Source: an uncultured Fidelibacterota bacterium
Lineage (GTDB): Bacteria > Fidelibacterota > Marinisomatia > Marinisomatales > Marinisomataceae
Direction: 5' to 3'
Length of the DNA: 64,000 nucleotides
Assembly (NCBI GenBank): GCA_902576865.1
Contig: CACGWZ010000003.1
Location: forward strand, 19,735 to 83,734
In this document: piece by piece, positions 9,000 to 18,842 of the stretch
Position numbering within the stretch: the first letter of the stretch is position 1
How the letters are laid out: each line of letters opens with the position of its first letter
Translations under genes and position numbers: made by a program
Notes under the pieces: generated by a model
Told to the model about the DNA's origin: nothing
The model's database searches: none
What the model saw: the letters and a program-made list of their open reading frames with translations, nothing else

Positions 9000-10590
9000 A
9001 AAAATTTATGTTTCACTGTTTCTACTAACTTCCATTGTTCTTGCTCAAGGAAGTATTCCCTTTGAAATATCCAAACAATTTGCAGTTCCTTTGGAAAACA
9101 ATCAGCTTATTTGGAATTCTGACAAAACATTAAATAATTTATTAATTGATAGATCTTCCAGAAACTTTAAGAACAAATTTGAGAAATTAAGCTATGAAGT
9201 ACTTCCAGAAGATTCATCTTATGTTAAAAGTAAATTCATTTATGAATTTGGTGATTATGGATTTGATAAGTTGCGCGTTGGAGTAAAAAAGAATTCCTTA
9301 AATGAAACATTCGAATTTACTGGATCAAAGAAAAGTTATTTTGGTCAATATTCAGAATTTTCAAACGCTGAAAACCCTCCATTAAGTTTGTTTTATCAGT
9401 TTAATTATTCAAAAAAATTTCAAAAAAATAATCTGTATTCTTCTGCTGGATACTTTAGGGAAGAATCACAATTTAATTTTAACTCTACTGAATTTGATTC
9501 ATCTTTAAATAGTGAATTTTCTGATTTTTTGTCTTTAACTATTGGAAATAACTTTATTGTAAAAGACCATAATTTTGATGTACAATGGAATCACGTAAGC
9601 AAATTTGAATCGTTACTTCTTAATGAATATGCAATTAATAACAAATTCGATTTAGAAAGAAATAGATTAAAAGCTTCAATTCAAAAAAATAATTCTTTTG
9701 CTCTAAATGTTATACTCAACAATAGTTATTATTTTGATGAAAGATCTTCAAATGGTTTGTCTTTAAATGCTTTAACTGTCACTGGTAAATATCTTCCTTT
9801 TCCAGTTGGTGAATTTGTTTACGGAATCGATTTAATAGAAAATAGCGTTAAGCCAAATATATACTACAAAAATATGTTTGGAGATCTTGATATAGTTTTT
9901 AAATCAAGGAATCAGCATTCAATGGTTCTTTTTGATGTATATGATTTTGATGGGCAGGGTAGATTTAGAGGAAATGAAGTTGAAGAATGGAAAAACTTAT
10001 CGCTTACATATTATTTTAATACCAAAATAGATTTCTCAGCTTCTTTAAAGTATGTTAAAGCGAATAATTTTATTGTACCGATTGAATTGGGAGAGGTAAT
10101 CATTCCAGAATCTGATAGATATGAGTTTATTGATGACGATATGATGTCTCTTCAATCAAACTTTAAAATTCCATTAAAATATGGATTGTTAAATTTTAAT
10201 CATTCTTATAATTTTTATGATAGCCTAATAAGTTCAAATAGAAAGCATATCCTCAAACTTGATTATCTATATAACTTATCATTAGTTAAAAATAATTTGG
10301 GAATAAGTGGAAAACTGAGCTTAGAATATGTGTCAAAAAATAGTTCAGACATGAGTTTTAATTATTTTAAAAATATGCCAGAAAGAATAAACAATATTGA
10401 ATCTGATGACTATGTTAATATTTCTTTAAATGCTGATATTTCAATATCTGATGTCATTCTTACTCTTAAACTTCAAAATGCATTAAATAAGTTCAGTACG
10501 AATGAGGACTACTTATTTAAAAATCATGAATTTTTTAATCCAATAAGTAGTCTATTAACATTTGGTATTATCTGGGAATTTGATGATTAA
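8989..10590 (+). CDS. predicted outer-membrane beta-barrel protein, function unknown
   Basis: 533 residues. A typical Sec signal peptide (basic KK, hydrophobic core, cleavage likely after VLAQ near residue 20) precedes a protein made of alternating amphipathic strands rich in Tyr, Phe, Asn and Ser (for example FEFTGSKKSYFGQYSEF, LKLQNALNKF), as expected for an outer-membrane barrel. The last strand GIIWEF is near the C-terminus but two acidic residues follow it. No plug domain or TonB box is visible, so it is not a complete TonB receptor; it may be a porin-like or TonB-receptor-derived barrel. It overlaps the upstream YhaM-like gene by 11 bases and converges on the B12 receptor gene, sharing a TTAA. 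Confidence 0.6.
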   Translation: MYHKKIYVSLFLLTSIVLAQGSIPFEISKQFAVPLENNQLIWNSDKTLNNLLIDRSSRNFKNKFEKLSYEVLPEDSSYVKSKFIYEFGDYGFDKLRVGVKKNSLNETFEFTGSKKSYFGQYSEFSNAENPPLSLFYQFNYSKKFQKNNLYSSAGYFREESQFNFNSTEFDSSLNSEFSDFLSLTIGNNFIVKDHNFDVQWNHVSKFESLLLNEYAINNKFDLERNRLKASIQKNNSFALNVILNNSYYFDERSSNGLSLNALTVTGKYLPFPVGEFVYGIDLIENSVKPNIYYKNMFGDLDIVFKSRNQHSMVLFDVYDFDGQGRFRGNEVEEWKNLSLTYYFNTKIDFSASLKYVKANNFIVPIELGEVIIPESDRYEFIDDDMMSLQSNFKIPLKYGLLNFNHSYNFYDSLISSNRKHILKLDYLYNLSLVKNNLGISGKLSLEYVSKNSSDMSFNYFKNMPERINNIESDDYVNISLNADISISDVILTLKLQNALNKFSTNEDYLFKNHEFFNPISSLLTFGIIWEFDD

Positions 10591-12647
10591 AGACTATATT
10601 CTAACGTAAATTTTATACTTCTACCAGGTTCAGGATAACCAATAGTAGAAATGTATTCTTCATCTAAAAGATTATCTACCGTCATATTCAGTATTACAGA
10701 ATCTTCACCCATCCAATTAAAAATATTTGATACTCCCAAACTTAATAAACCATATGATTTATCATTTACTTGTTCAGCAAAAGAAGATTCATATTGTAAA
10801 ATCCTTTCACCAACTAACTTATAGTTTAATGAGAAGTGAGTTAAATTATTTAGTTTGTAAACTAAAAGTAAGCTAGCAGAGCTATCCGGTACATATAACA
10901 GTTTTTCATCTATATCTTCGTCGAGTGAATCATAGACATTATATGTTAATTGCATATACAAGTCAGAAAAATCTTTCTGGTATTGAAAATTATAAGAGGT
11001 TCTTTCAGCTGATGAAACATTAATCGGCACGTATTTAAATGATTCATCGGGTTGCCATAAGATTAAATTTTCATAATCTTTAAAAGATGCGGTTACTTTT
11101 ACTTTCCCAATCAAGGATTCATTAGAAATGGATAATGCAAGGTATTCACTTTCTTCGGGTTTTAAATCGGGATTACCTCCACTATATAAACCATCTGGCC
11201 AAAATAAATCATTCATTGTAGGAAATTGAAATGACGAACCTACATCAAGATTAAAGTCATACGAACTTCCAGAATCTATAAATTGATTAATTGCTTCAAA
11301 TCCTAAATTGTAAGTTGTTTTTTTATTTTCATCTCTTGAATCATAACGTAATGAAGGAGAAACTTTAAAGTCGTACTCAGAATTGATATAGTTTCCAACA
11401 AACGAAAATGATGTTGTTTCTAATTCTTCTCTTTGGAGCTCGCTACTATCAACTCGTTCAGATTTTACATTGAAAACTGCTTCATAATTTAAGGAAGAAT
11501 TTATTGTTTGGTTTCCTTTAAACCCAAAAACTGAATAGTCAAGTTCATGTTCGCTATAAACAGGAAATGATCCTTCTGAATCATCAAATTCTTGGTAATT
11601 ATTTGACCTATTCATGTATAAATCAAGTGAACCGCTATCAAAAAACTTATTAAAAGATAAAGCAAATAGTTCAAAGTCGTCTTTTCTTGTAGCATTATCT
11701 GATGGAAAACTTGTACTTCCTGCTGCTCCTCTAACATTTTCGGTTCTTAATGTAAATATATTGACTAAGAAATCTTCTCTAACAATAAATTGCCTATCTA
11801 CGGAAAGAAAAAATTGATCTAAATAATTATTTAGGCGCTTCATTTTATTTCCCGTGGAATCAGTATATTTATAATCACCATCATATGATGTTTTACCAAA
11901 TGATATATTTCTTTTTGAAGTTTTTCTATTAATTGAATAATTAGCTCCGTACTGTGAAAATCCAAAATCCCCAACACTGTAAAAAACATTATTATTTAAA
12001 ACATCATTGTTGATATTAATTGAACCATCAATGGAGCCAGAGCCAAATCTTGTTCCTGAATTTAATCTATAATTGATGGAGCCAAGAGCAAAGGAGGGAA
12101 GAGTAGAAAGATCAACTTGTCCATTCATCGCATCAGTTAAATCTACTCCATTATAGAGAACTTTTGTATGCCTTGCGTATCCACCATCAAAAGATGCAGA
12201 TGTTACCCCAGCATATCCACCATATGTCCTCAATTCTAGAGAAGGGATTTGATTTAAAGAACCTCCTTTGGAATAAATTCCTAAATTGTTAAGTGAAGTC
12301 TTATTTTTGAGGTATTCTTCCTTTTTACTACCATATACGTCAACCTCATCAAGTGATATATTTTCTTTTACCATGATAATAGATTTGTTTAATCTATCTT
12401 TTGGTTTAACAATAACATCTTTATATCCAATCCTTTGAAATAAAACACTTGATTCTTTCATGACGATTATTGAAAAGCCACCATTTTCATCAGATGTTGT
12501 CCAATTTCTTTCTTCTGATTTTGAACTTAATTCTTCAATAACGACATAAGAAATTTCAGTTCCAGACACATCCTTAACAATACCAGTGTAGGTTTGTCCA
12601 AAGAGATTTGATATAAGAACTATTAGTAACAGATGTATTTTTTTCAT
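10587..12647 (-). CDS. btuB: TonB-dependent outer-membrane receptor, probably for cobalamin
   Basis: 686 residues. Signal peptide ends near LFGQ (residue 18). Next comes a carboxypeptidase-regulatory-like domain (about 19-95, TGIVKDVSGTEIS...SDENGGFSI), a plug domain (about 100-215, with SLELRTYGGYAG and DGGYARHTKVLYNGVDL) and a 22-strand-type barrel ending GYPEPGRSIKFTLEYSL. That the substrate is vitamin B12 or a corrinoid is inferred from the cobalamin riboswitch directly upstream, because the protein sequence alone would only say TonB-dependent receptor. A strong Shine-Dalgarno GGAGG (12656-12660) sits 8 bases before the ATG. The 3' end shares a TTAA with the convergent barrel gene. Confidence 0.88.
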   Translation of the reverse strand: MKKIHLLLIVLISNLFGQTYTGIVKDVSGTEISYVVIEELSSKSEERNWTTSDENGGFSIIVMKESSVLFQRIGYKDVIVKPKDRLNKSIIMVKENISLDEVDVYGSKKEEYLKNKTSLNNLGIYSKGGSLNQIPSLELRTYGGYAGVTSASFDGGYARHTKVLYNGVDLTDAMNGQVDLSTLPSFALGSINYRLNSGTRFGSGSIDGSININNDVLNNNVFYSVGDFGFSQYGANYSINRKTSKRNISFGKTSYDGDYKYTDSTGNKMKRLNNYLDQFFLSVDRQFIVREDFLVNIFTLRTENVRGAAGSTSFPSDNATRKDDFELFALSFNKFFDSGSLDLYMNRSNNYQEFDDSEGSFPVYSEHELDYSVFGFKGNQTINSSLNYEAVFNVKSERVDSSELQREELETTSFSFVGNYINSEYDFKVSPSLRYDSRDENKKTTYNLGFEAINQFIDSGSSYDFNLDVGSSFQFPTMNDLFWPDGLYSGGNPDLKPEESEYLALSISNESLIGKVKVTASFKDYENLILWQPDESFKYVPINVSSAERTSYNFQYQKDFSDLYMQLTYNVYDSLDEDIDEKLLYVPDSSASLLLVYKLNNLTHFSLNYKLVGERILQYESSFAEQVNDKSYGLLSLGVSNIFNWMGEDSVILNMTVDNLLDEEYISTIGYPEPGRSIKFTLEYSL

Positions 12648-12680
12648 TTTACTTTCCTCCGAAGATTATTTTTAATATTT

Positions 12681-12814
12681 GCAAATAAGGTCTCCTGGCT
12701 TTTACCTAAAATGGTTTAATTCCTTCTCCAACAAAGTTGAATGGATTTTATTAAACCTCAGTAATTACAGTAGCGGGGACTGCTAAAGTATTTCACTTTA
12801 TTCCCTACATTTGC
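12681..12814 (-). promoter_or_regulatory. cobalamin (B12) riboswitch
   Basis: On the minus strand, the core of the AdoCbl riboswitch is readable: GGGAA, GTGAAATAC, then AGCAGTCCCCGCTACTGT and, at the 3' side, AAGCCAGGAGACC (the B12 box). The ends GCAAAT and ATTTGC pair as stem P1, and GGTTTAAT/ATTAAACC forms an internal 8-bp stem. The element is compact (134 nt), lacking some optional peripheral arms. It lies 33 bases upstream of the receptor ATG, with the Shine-Dalgarno in between, so B12 most likely represses receptor synthesis at translation, though a transcriptional mechanism cannot be excluded. Confidence 0.95.
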
Positions 12815-12871
12815 TTTAAAAACATTAAACTTTATTTTGTACAATGTAAATGATTATTTATAAATTGTTGA

Positions 12872-13399
12872 ATGTCTAAACATAATATCAGTCACCTCAA
12901 TAACTTAACTCTAATATTAAATGCAAGTTATTTACCTTTGGGAGTATGTAATTCTAAGCGTGCAATTTGCTTGTATTTTTTAGATAAAGTAGACATCATA
13001 ATGAATTATGATCACCATATTCATTCCCCCTCAATACAAATGAAAGTTCCTAGTGTAATTAAATTAAAAAAATATGTTTCTTTTAATAATCTGGATGTAG
13101 TGTTAAACCGAAAAAATTTGCTAATGAGAGATCATTCTTCATGTCAATATTGTGGATCTAAATCAAATTTAACTATTGACCATATTATTCCTAAACAAAA
13201 AGGTGGAAAAGACTCTTGGGAAAATTTAATTATTGCTTGTTCACCATGTAATTCAAAGAAAGGAAATAGAACTCTTCTAGAAGCAAATATGAAACTGATG
13301 AAAGTTCCAAAAAAACCGAATAGATTTATGTATTTTAATCAATATATTAATCAAAAGAATAAGGGATGGAAAGAATACCTTTTTCAAAATAAAAACTAG
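12872..13399 (+). CDS. HNH endonuclease family protein
   Basis: 175 residues. The C-terminal half carries an HNH/treble-clef signature: CQYCG (Cys91, Cys94), LTIDHIIPKQKGG (Asp103, His104), WENLIIACSPCN (Cys123, Cys126) and SKKGNRT. The first 80 residues contain LNASYLPL and an Arg-rich stretch as in chromosomal HNH proteins common in Bacteroidetes and Cyanobacteria. These are usually free-standing chromosomal genes whose cellular DNA target is unknown; there is no restriction methylase, intron or toxin partner next to it, so I do not call it a restriction enzyme. It is 3 bases upstream of trpS. Confidence 0.85.
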   Translation: MSKHNISHLNNLTLILNASYLPLGVCNSKRAICLYFLDKVDIIMNYDHHIHSPSIQMKVPSVIKLKKYVSFNNLDVVLNRKNLLMRDHSSCQYCGSKSNLTIDHIIPKQKGGKDSWENLIIACSPCNSKKGNRTLLEANMKLMKVPKKPNRFMYFNQYINQKNKGWKEYLFQNKN

Positions 13400-13402
13400 T
13401 TT

Positions 13403-14368
13403 ATGAAAAAAAGAATTTTAAGCGGTGTACAACCTTCTGGGCAACTTCATATTGGAAATTATTTTGGAATGATAGAAAGAATGATTCAATTTCAAAATGA
13501 AACAGATTTACTCTGCTTTGTAGCAAATTATCATTCAATGACTTCAATAAATGACAAAGTCAAACTTGAGGAAAATACTAGAGAAGCATTTATTGACCTC
13601 TTAGCCCTAGGAATTGATCCAGATAAATCAACATTTTGGGTTCAATCTCATGTTTCAGAAGTAACTGAGCTAGCTTGGATTCTGTCAAATTTTGCATCTG
13701 TAGGCTTGATGCAAAGATCAACTTCCTATAAAGACAAAATAGCCAATGGTTTGAAACCTAACATGGGACTTTTTTCTTACCCAATTCTTATGGCATCAGA
13801 TATTTTATTATTTCAATCCGAAATTGTACCTGTTGGTAAAGATCAAAAGCAGCATTTAGAAATGACTAGAGATATTGCTATGAAGTTCAATAACTCTTTC
13901 GGGGAAATTTTCACTATTCCTGAAATAGAAATAGATAAAAGTAATGATGTTGTAATTGGAATAGACAATCAAAAAATGAGTAAATCATATAATAATACTA
14001 TTCCTATTTTTGCTGATAATGACACTATAAAAGATCAAGTAATGAATATTGTTACCGATTCTGCTGGATTGAATGAGCCCAAAGATAAAGATACACCTTT
14101 ATTCAAGATTTGTTCACTATTTCTAAATGATGAATCTAAGAAAGAGCTTGCAGATAGGTACGATACTCCTGGTTTAAAATATATGGACATAAAAAATGAA
14201 CTAATCGAAACTATCATCACCTTTTTTGAGTTACAAAGATCAAAAAGAGAGCAACTGCTTGCAAACCCTCATGAAGTAAATCAAAAAATGATTTTGGGTC
14301 AAAATAAAGCAAAGAAAATTGCTCAAAAGACACTTCAAGAAGTTAAAAGTGCAACTGGTTTACTGTAA
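13403..14368 (+). CDS. trpS: tryptophanyl-tRNA synthetase
   Basis: 321 residues, the usual bacterial size. Class I landmarks are visible: SGVQPSGQLHIGNYFG (HIGH-equivalent HIGN) at the N-terminus, DQKQHLEMTRDIA in the tryptophan/ATP-binding region and KMSKS. It charges tRNA-Trp in the cytosol. It is followed directly by scpA (next base), and the C-terminus lacks any extra domain. The group scpA, scpB, rluB, cmk and rpsA downstream suggests one housekeeping transcript. Confidence 0.97.
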   Translation: MKKRILSGVQPSGQLHIGNYFGMIERMIQFQNETDLLCFVANYHSMTSINDKVKLEENTREAFIDLLALGIDPDKSTFWVQSHVSEVTELAWILSNFASVGLMQRSTSYKDKIANGLKPNMGLFSYPILMASDILLFQSEIVPVGKDQKQHLEMTRDIAMKFNNSFGEIFTIPEIEIDKSNDVVIGIDNQKMSKSYNNTIPIFADNDTIKDQVMNIVTDSAGLNEPKDKDTPLFKICSLFLNDESKKELADRYDTPGLKYMDIKNELIETIITFFELQRSKREQLLANPHEVNQKMILGQNKAKKIAQKTLQEVKSATGLL

Positions 14369-15091
14369 ATGTTTGATATAAAGCTAGAAAACTTCGAAGG
14401 ACCTTTAGATTTACTTTTATACTTTATTAAAAGAGACAAAATTGATATATACGACATTCCAATAACACAAATTACTAATGAATATATAGCAGTTATTGAT
14501 AAAGTAAAAAAACTAGATGTTTCAATTGCTGGAGAGTTCTTATTTATGGCTTCTATGCTATTAAGAATCAAAACCCAAATGCTTTTACCAAGACAGATAG
14601 ATGAAGAATCTCTGGAAATAGATGATCCAAGAATTGACCTTGTAACTCAACTACTTGAATATAAGAAATACAAAAATATAGCTCATAAGCTTAAAAATTT
14701 ACATTTTGAAAATAAAGATTCATTTTTTAGGTCTGCATCTAAAGTAGTCTACGATCAATCTCCTGATGTATCTGATTTTTTAAATGAAGTAACTTTATTT
14801 GATATATCAAAAATTTTTAAAGATGCAGTTGATAATGCTCCAACTAAAGACACATTTGAAATTTATCGAGAAATTGTTTCTTTAAAGGAGCAGAAAAATT
14901 TTATTTTACAACAATTCAAAACTAATAAAATAATTTCTTTAAAAAAAATTGTAAAAAAACTTGAATCAAAAATTGAAATTATCGTTACATTTCTTGCATT
15001 ATTAGAGATGGTTAAACAATTAGAAATTATTTGTTCACAGAAAGAAAACTTTAAAGACATTGAAATAAAACTAGTTATTGCTGAAGCATGA
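14369..15091 (+). CDS. scpA: segregation and condensation protein ScpA
   Basis: 240 residues. The N-terminus has the kleisin hallmark FEGPLDLLLYFIKRDKIDIYDIPI, which binds the SMC neck, and the following LDVSIAGEFLFMASMLLRIKTQMLLP. The C-terminal winged helix is the SMC-cap-binding end. ScpA bridges the SMC dimer in the condensin complex that compacts and segregates the chromosome. The ATG follows the trpS stop with no gap, and the stop overlaps scpB by 4 bases; the smc gene is not in the window. Confidence 0.95.
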   Translation: MFDIKLENFEGPLDLLLYFIKRDKIDIYDIPITQITNEYIAVIDKVKKLDVSIAGEFLFMASMLLRIKTQMLLPRQIDEESLEIDDPRIDLVTQLLEYKKYKNIAHKLKNLHFENKDSFFRSASKVVYDQSPDVSDFLNEVTLFDISKIFKDAVDNAPTKDTFEIYREIVSLKEQKNFILQQFKTNKIISLKKIVKKLESKIEIIVTFLALLEMVKQLEIICSQKENFKDIEIKLVIAEA

Positions 15092-15618
15092 CCGAAAATC
15101 AAAAAATTATAGAATCCCTTTTTTTTGTATCTAATGTTCCATTAGTTCAAAAAGATATAATCAAAGTTTTTGGGAAAGAGAACGCACCAGATTTAGAAAA
15201 AGAAGTTTCTAATCTTAACAATTTATATAAGCAAAGCTCATTTTATATAAAGACAGTCGGTGATGGATTTATGATGGTTAGTAAAAAAGATTTTGAACCA
15301 TACATATCCAAGCTTATTCCCTCAAAAAAATTAATGCTTTCTAATGCAGCGCTAGAGGTTTTAGCAATTATTGCTTACAAGCAACCAATATCAAGAATTG
15401 AAATTGAGACAATTAGAGGCGTTGACTGCAAAGGGGTTTTAAAAAATTTATTGTCAAAAAACTTGATAAAGATTCAAGGCAGGGATGATTCAATTGGTAA
15501 AGCCCTGCTTTACAAAACAACAGATGATTATTTAAAGCATTTTGGAATAAATAATCTTGATGAAATGCCTAAGCTAGATGAAGTTTCTGAACTGATTGAA
15601 TCTGAAGATTTATCATAA
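15088..15618 (+). CDS. scpB: segregation and condensation protein ScpB
   Basis: 176 residues, two winged-helix domains. ALEVLAIIAYKQPISRIEIETIRGVDC is the family signature, and a GR-DD-S-GKALLYKTTD segment closes the second domain. ScpB dimerises and binds ScpA in the SMC-ScpAB complex. The start overlaps scpA (ATGA) and the stop overlaps rluB by one base (TAATG), so the three genes are probably translationally coupled. Confidence 0.95.
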   Translation: MTENQKIIESLFFVSNVPLVQKDIIKVFGKENAPDLEKEVSNLNNLYKQSSFYIKTVGDGFMMVSKKDFEPYISKLIPSKKLMLSNAALEVLAIIAYKQPISRIEIETIRGVDCKGVLKNLLSKNLIKIQGRDDSIGKALLYKTTDDYLKHFGINNLDEMPKLDEVSELIESEDLS

Positions 15619-16325
15619 TGAAACTTTTCAAGGTTATATCCTCATCCGGAGAACTTTCAAGAAGAAAATCAATTCAAGCAATTCAAGAAGCAATGGTCAC
15701 TGTTAATGGGCAACTCATTCTCGACCCATTCATTGATGTTGAAGCTAAGGATGATATTAGGCTTGATGATAAAAAAATAAATCATAATATTGATTTAACT
15801 ACCATATTACTTAATAAGCCTGAAGGTTATATATCAACAAAGTCAGATGAAAAAGGTAGGAAAACTATTTTTGAATTAGTTCCAAAAAATCCTCCATTAA
15901 ATCATGTTGGAAGATTAGATAAAAATACTACTGGAGCTATTTTACTTACCAATGACGGTAATCTTTCTCAATATTTAATGCATCCAAAGAACAAAATTGA
16001 AAAAGAGTATATTGCTATCACTGACCAATATGTCAGTGAAAAAAATATTAATAAACTTTTTAAGGGAATATTCATTGGATCAAATGAAAAAGGTAGAGCC
16101 AAAATCGTTTCTCAAGAATCAAAAAAAGGACATATTGAAGTTACAATGATTTTAAAGCAGGGAAAGAAGAATGAAATTAGAAGAATTTTTAAATTTCTTG
16201 ACCTAAACCTTTTATCTTTAAAAAGAGTTCGAATAGGAGAAATTAAACTTTCAAAACTTCCTATTGGTTGTTGGAGACCTCTAACAAAAAAAGAATTAAG
16301 TTTTTTAGTAAAAATTCAATCATAA
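15618..16325 (+). CDS. RsuA/RluB/E/F-family rRNA pseudouridine synthase
   Basis: 235 residues. An N-terminal S4 RNA-binding domain (SGELSRRKSIQAIQEAMVTVNG) precedes the catalytic domain, with the GRLDKNTTGAILLTNDG motif (catalytic Asp) and KEYIA, and ends with RRIFKFLDL...LKRVRIGEI. Members isomerise one uridine in 23S or 16S rRNA. The scpB neighbourhood is a classic location of rluB, so 23S rRNA modification is most likely, but RluB versus RluE/F/RsuA cannot be separated with certainty. Confidence 0.92.
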   Translation: MKLFKVISSSGELSRRKSIQAIQEAMVTVNGQLILDPFIDVEAKDDIRLDDKKINHNIDLTTILLNKPEGYISTKSDEKGRKTIFELVPKNPPLNHVGRLDKNTTGAILLTNDGNLSQYLMHPKNKIEKEYIAITDQYVSEKNINKLFKGIFIGSNEKGRAKIVSQESKKGHIEVTMILKQGKKNEIRRIFKFLDLNLLSLKRVRIGEIKLSKLPIGCWRPLTKKELSFLVKIQS

Positions 16326-16384
16326 GTCGTAAAAACTAAACATCTTGGTATTTCTACAAAGAAAAACTAACTTTCGTGGCATTT

Positions 16385-17041
16385 ATGGTAATAACAATTG
16401 ATGGTGCTGCAGGAGTTGGTAAAACATCTACTGCTAAAGAGTTAGCTAAAAGGCTAGGATACCAGTACTTTGACACAGGTGCTATGTATCGAGCAGTTAC
16501 ATTCTTTTTTATTAATCAGAATGTTGATTTATCATCAATAAGTGAGGTGAATAATTCACTTAGATCCATTAAATTGCATATAGATTTTTCGTCTGAAAGC
16601 GATATGAGAATTTTTTTAGATGAAGATGATGTTAGTTTGAAAATTCGTAGTCAAAAAGTTACTAGAATGGTAAGTGCAGTAAGTGCAATCAAGGAAGTAA
16701 GAGAAATGATGGTTCAAATTCAAAGATCTTTTACTAGTGAAGGTAACTTTGTTGTTGAAGGTAGAGATATTGGTACAGTTGTATTTCCAGATTCAAAATA
16801 TAAATTTTATCTTCAAGCCGATTATGATATTAGAGCTAAAAGAAGGTTGGCAGATTTTGAGAAAATCAATGAAGCCAAGAATATTAACGAAATAAAAAAG
16901 GATTTGGAAACAAGAGATAAGTATGATAAAACACGTAAACTATCTCCATTAAAAAAGCCAGAAGATGCGATTATAATTGATACCACCCTTTGTTCTTTTG
17001 AAGAACAGGTTAACCAAATCTTAAAACATATTGAGAAATAA
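16385..17041 (+). CDS. cmk: cytidylate kinase
   Basis: 218 residues from the ATG at 16385; a GTG nine bases upstream would add MAF. The start MVITIDGAAGVGKTSTAKELAKRLG is the expected P-loop for cytidylate kinase. Other parts: YFDTGAMYRAVT, VEGRDIGTVVFPD and R-x2-LSPLKKPEDAIIIDT. It phosphorylates CMP/dCMP with ATP. It sits 59 bases after rluB and directly before rpsA, the cmk-rpsA pair conserved in many bacteria. Confidence 0.96.
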   Translation: MVITIDGAAGVGKTSTAKELAKRLGYQYFDTGAMYRAVTFFFINQNVDLSSISEVNNSLRSIKLHIDFSSESDMRIFLDEDDVSLKIRSQKVTRMVSAVSAIKEVREMMVQIQRSFTSEGNFVVEGRDIGTVVFPDSKYKFYLQADYDIRAKRRLADFEKINEAKNINEIKKDLETRDKYDKTRKLSPLKKPEDAIIIDTTLCSFEEQVNQILKHIEK

Positions 17042-17042
17042 A

Positions 17043-18842
17043 ATGAACGATAAATTGAACAAAGAAGTTAAAGAAAAAGATATAAAATTAACTGCTGTTG
17101 AACCAGATGATGAAAAAGTTGTAGTTGAAGAAGCTGTTGAAGCATCCGTAGAAAAAAATGAGGAAAGAAAATCTTCAACAGAAAATAAAAAAAGTATTAA
17201 GGATTATTTAAGTAAAGATTTATTTGCAGATATAAAAAGAATATCATTTACAGACGAAAAACCATCAGAAGATGATAACCAAGAAACTTTATCTGAAGAA
17301 TATAAAGGAACATTTAATGACATATCTGAAAATCAAATTATATCTGCTAAAGTTATTGGTATTAGTGATAGTGACGTGATGGTTGACATTGGTTTTAAAT
17401 CTGAAGGGTTAATTAACCGCTCAGAATTTGATAATAAAGACTTACCTGAAATAGGTTCAAATATTGATATATTTTTAGAAAAATTTGAAGATACCGATGG
17501 TAATATTACCTTATCTAAATATAAAGCTGATTTTATTAAGAGATGGGATGAACTTAAACATTTCTGTGAAAGCCGCGAACCCGTTAATGGTAAAATTGTT
17601 AAAAGAGTTAAAGGTGGGTTAGTTGTTGATCTTGGGGTAATTCAGGCTTTTTTACCTGGTTCACAAGCTGATGTACAACCAATTAAAAATTTTGACGATT
17701 TGGTTGGAAAAGAATTTGATTTTCAAATCGTAAAAGTTGACGAAATGAGGAAAAATCTAGTTGTTTCAAGAAAAGCTATTCTTGAAGAATCATTGAATGA
17801 GAAAAGACAGGAATTGATGAAACAGATTGAGATAGGTGCAGAGCTTGAAGGGGTTGTTAAAAATATAACTGATTTTGGTGCTTTTGTTGATCTTGGAGGA
17901 ATAGATGGATTAATTCACATTACTGATTTTTCATGGGGAAGAATCAATCATCCATCTGAAATCGTAGAAATTGGTCAAGAAATTACGGTTCAAGTTATAG
18001 ACTTTAATAAAGAAACTTCAAGAATTTCTCTTGGGTTAAAACAATTAGTTGATAACCCTTGGGAAACCATTCCTGAAAAATATAAGGTTGGAGATGTTGT
18101 TAAAGGTAAAATTGTTAGTATTATGAATTATGGTATTTTTATTGAATTAGAAAAAGGTATTGAAGGTTTAATACATATATCAGAAGTATCATGGACAAAA
18201 AACGTTCAAAATCTTCAAGAAACTTTTAAGACTGGAGAAACTATAGATTCAAAAGTTTTATTTGTTGATTCAAATGAGCAGAAAATTAGTTTAGGTATAA
18301 AACAACTTTCTGATGACCCTTGGGAAAAAATTGCTGATCTTGTTAAAGTCGGCGACAAAAACTCTGGTACTGTAAATAAAGTTACAAAGTTTGGAGCTTT
18401 TGTATCTTTAACAGATGAATTAGAAGGATTTGTTAGAACAACTGATTTTCATTGGACTAAAAATACTTCACATCCAAAAGAGTTTATTAATGAGGGAGAT
18501 AAAATAGATTATATTGTCTTAGAAATACTTGAGAAAGAAAGAAAAGTTCTATTAAGTATAAAAGATTTAATTGAAAATCCTTGGAAAGATATAGATGCTA
18601 AATTTAATTCTGGTGATAAAATAAAAGGTTCATTTGAAAAGATGAATGATTCAGGCATTATTATTAAATTGGATGATGAAATTGAAGGTTTAATACCAAT
18701 GAACAAGATATCTAAAGATCAAAAAAAGAATGTTTTTAGTTCTCTGAATGAAGGTGATGATTTAGATTTACTTGTAGTTGAAGTTAAGTCGGATGATAAA
18801 AATATTATCTTAATGCTTGATGAATCAAATGTTGACGATTAA
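17043..18842 (+). CDS. rpsA: 30S ribosomal protein S1
   Basis: 599 residues. I start it at the ATG at 17043, one base after the cmk stop, rather than an upstream TTG. An acidic/lysine-rich N-terminal extension of about 90 residues (typical of Bacteroidetes-group S1) precedes six S1 OB-fold repeats; repeat 3 has ITDFGAFVDLGGIDGLIHITDFSW and repeat 4 IMNYGIFIELEKGIEGLIHISEVSW as the best-conserved examples. S1 unfolds and tethers mRNA on the 30S subunit, which matters most for the many weak leaders in this genome. Its 3' end overlaps the ybbR start. Confidence 0.96.
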   Translation: MNDKLNKEVKEKDIKLTAVEPDDEKVVVEEAVEASVEKNEERKSSTENKKSIKDYLSKDLFADIKRISFTDEKPSEDDNQETLSEEYKGTFNDISENQIISAKVIGISDSDVMVDIGFKSEGLINRSEFDNKDLPEIGSNIDIFLEKFEDTDGNITLSKYKADFIKRWDELKHFCESREPVNGKIVKRVKGGLVVDLGVIQAFLPGSQADVQPIKNFDDLVGKEFDFQIVKVDEMRKNLVVSRKAILEESLNEKRQELMKQIEIGAELEGVVKNITDFGAFVDLGGIDGLIHITDFSWGRINHPSEIVEIGQEITVQVIDFNKETSRISLGLKQLVDNPWETIPEKYKVGDVVKGKIVSIMNYGIFIELEKGIEGLIHISEVSWTKNVQNLQETFKTGETIDSKVLFVDSNEQKISLGIKQLSDDPWEKIADLVKVGDKNSGTVNKVTKFGAFVSLTDELEGFVRTTDFHWTKNTSHPKEFINEGDKIDYIVLEILEKERKVLLSIKDLIENPWKDIDAKFNSGDKIKGSFEKMNDSGIIIKLDDEIEGLIPMNKISKDQKKNVFSSLNEGDDLDLLVVEVKSDDKNIILMLDESNVDD

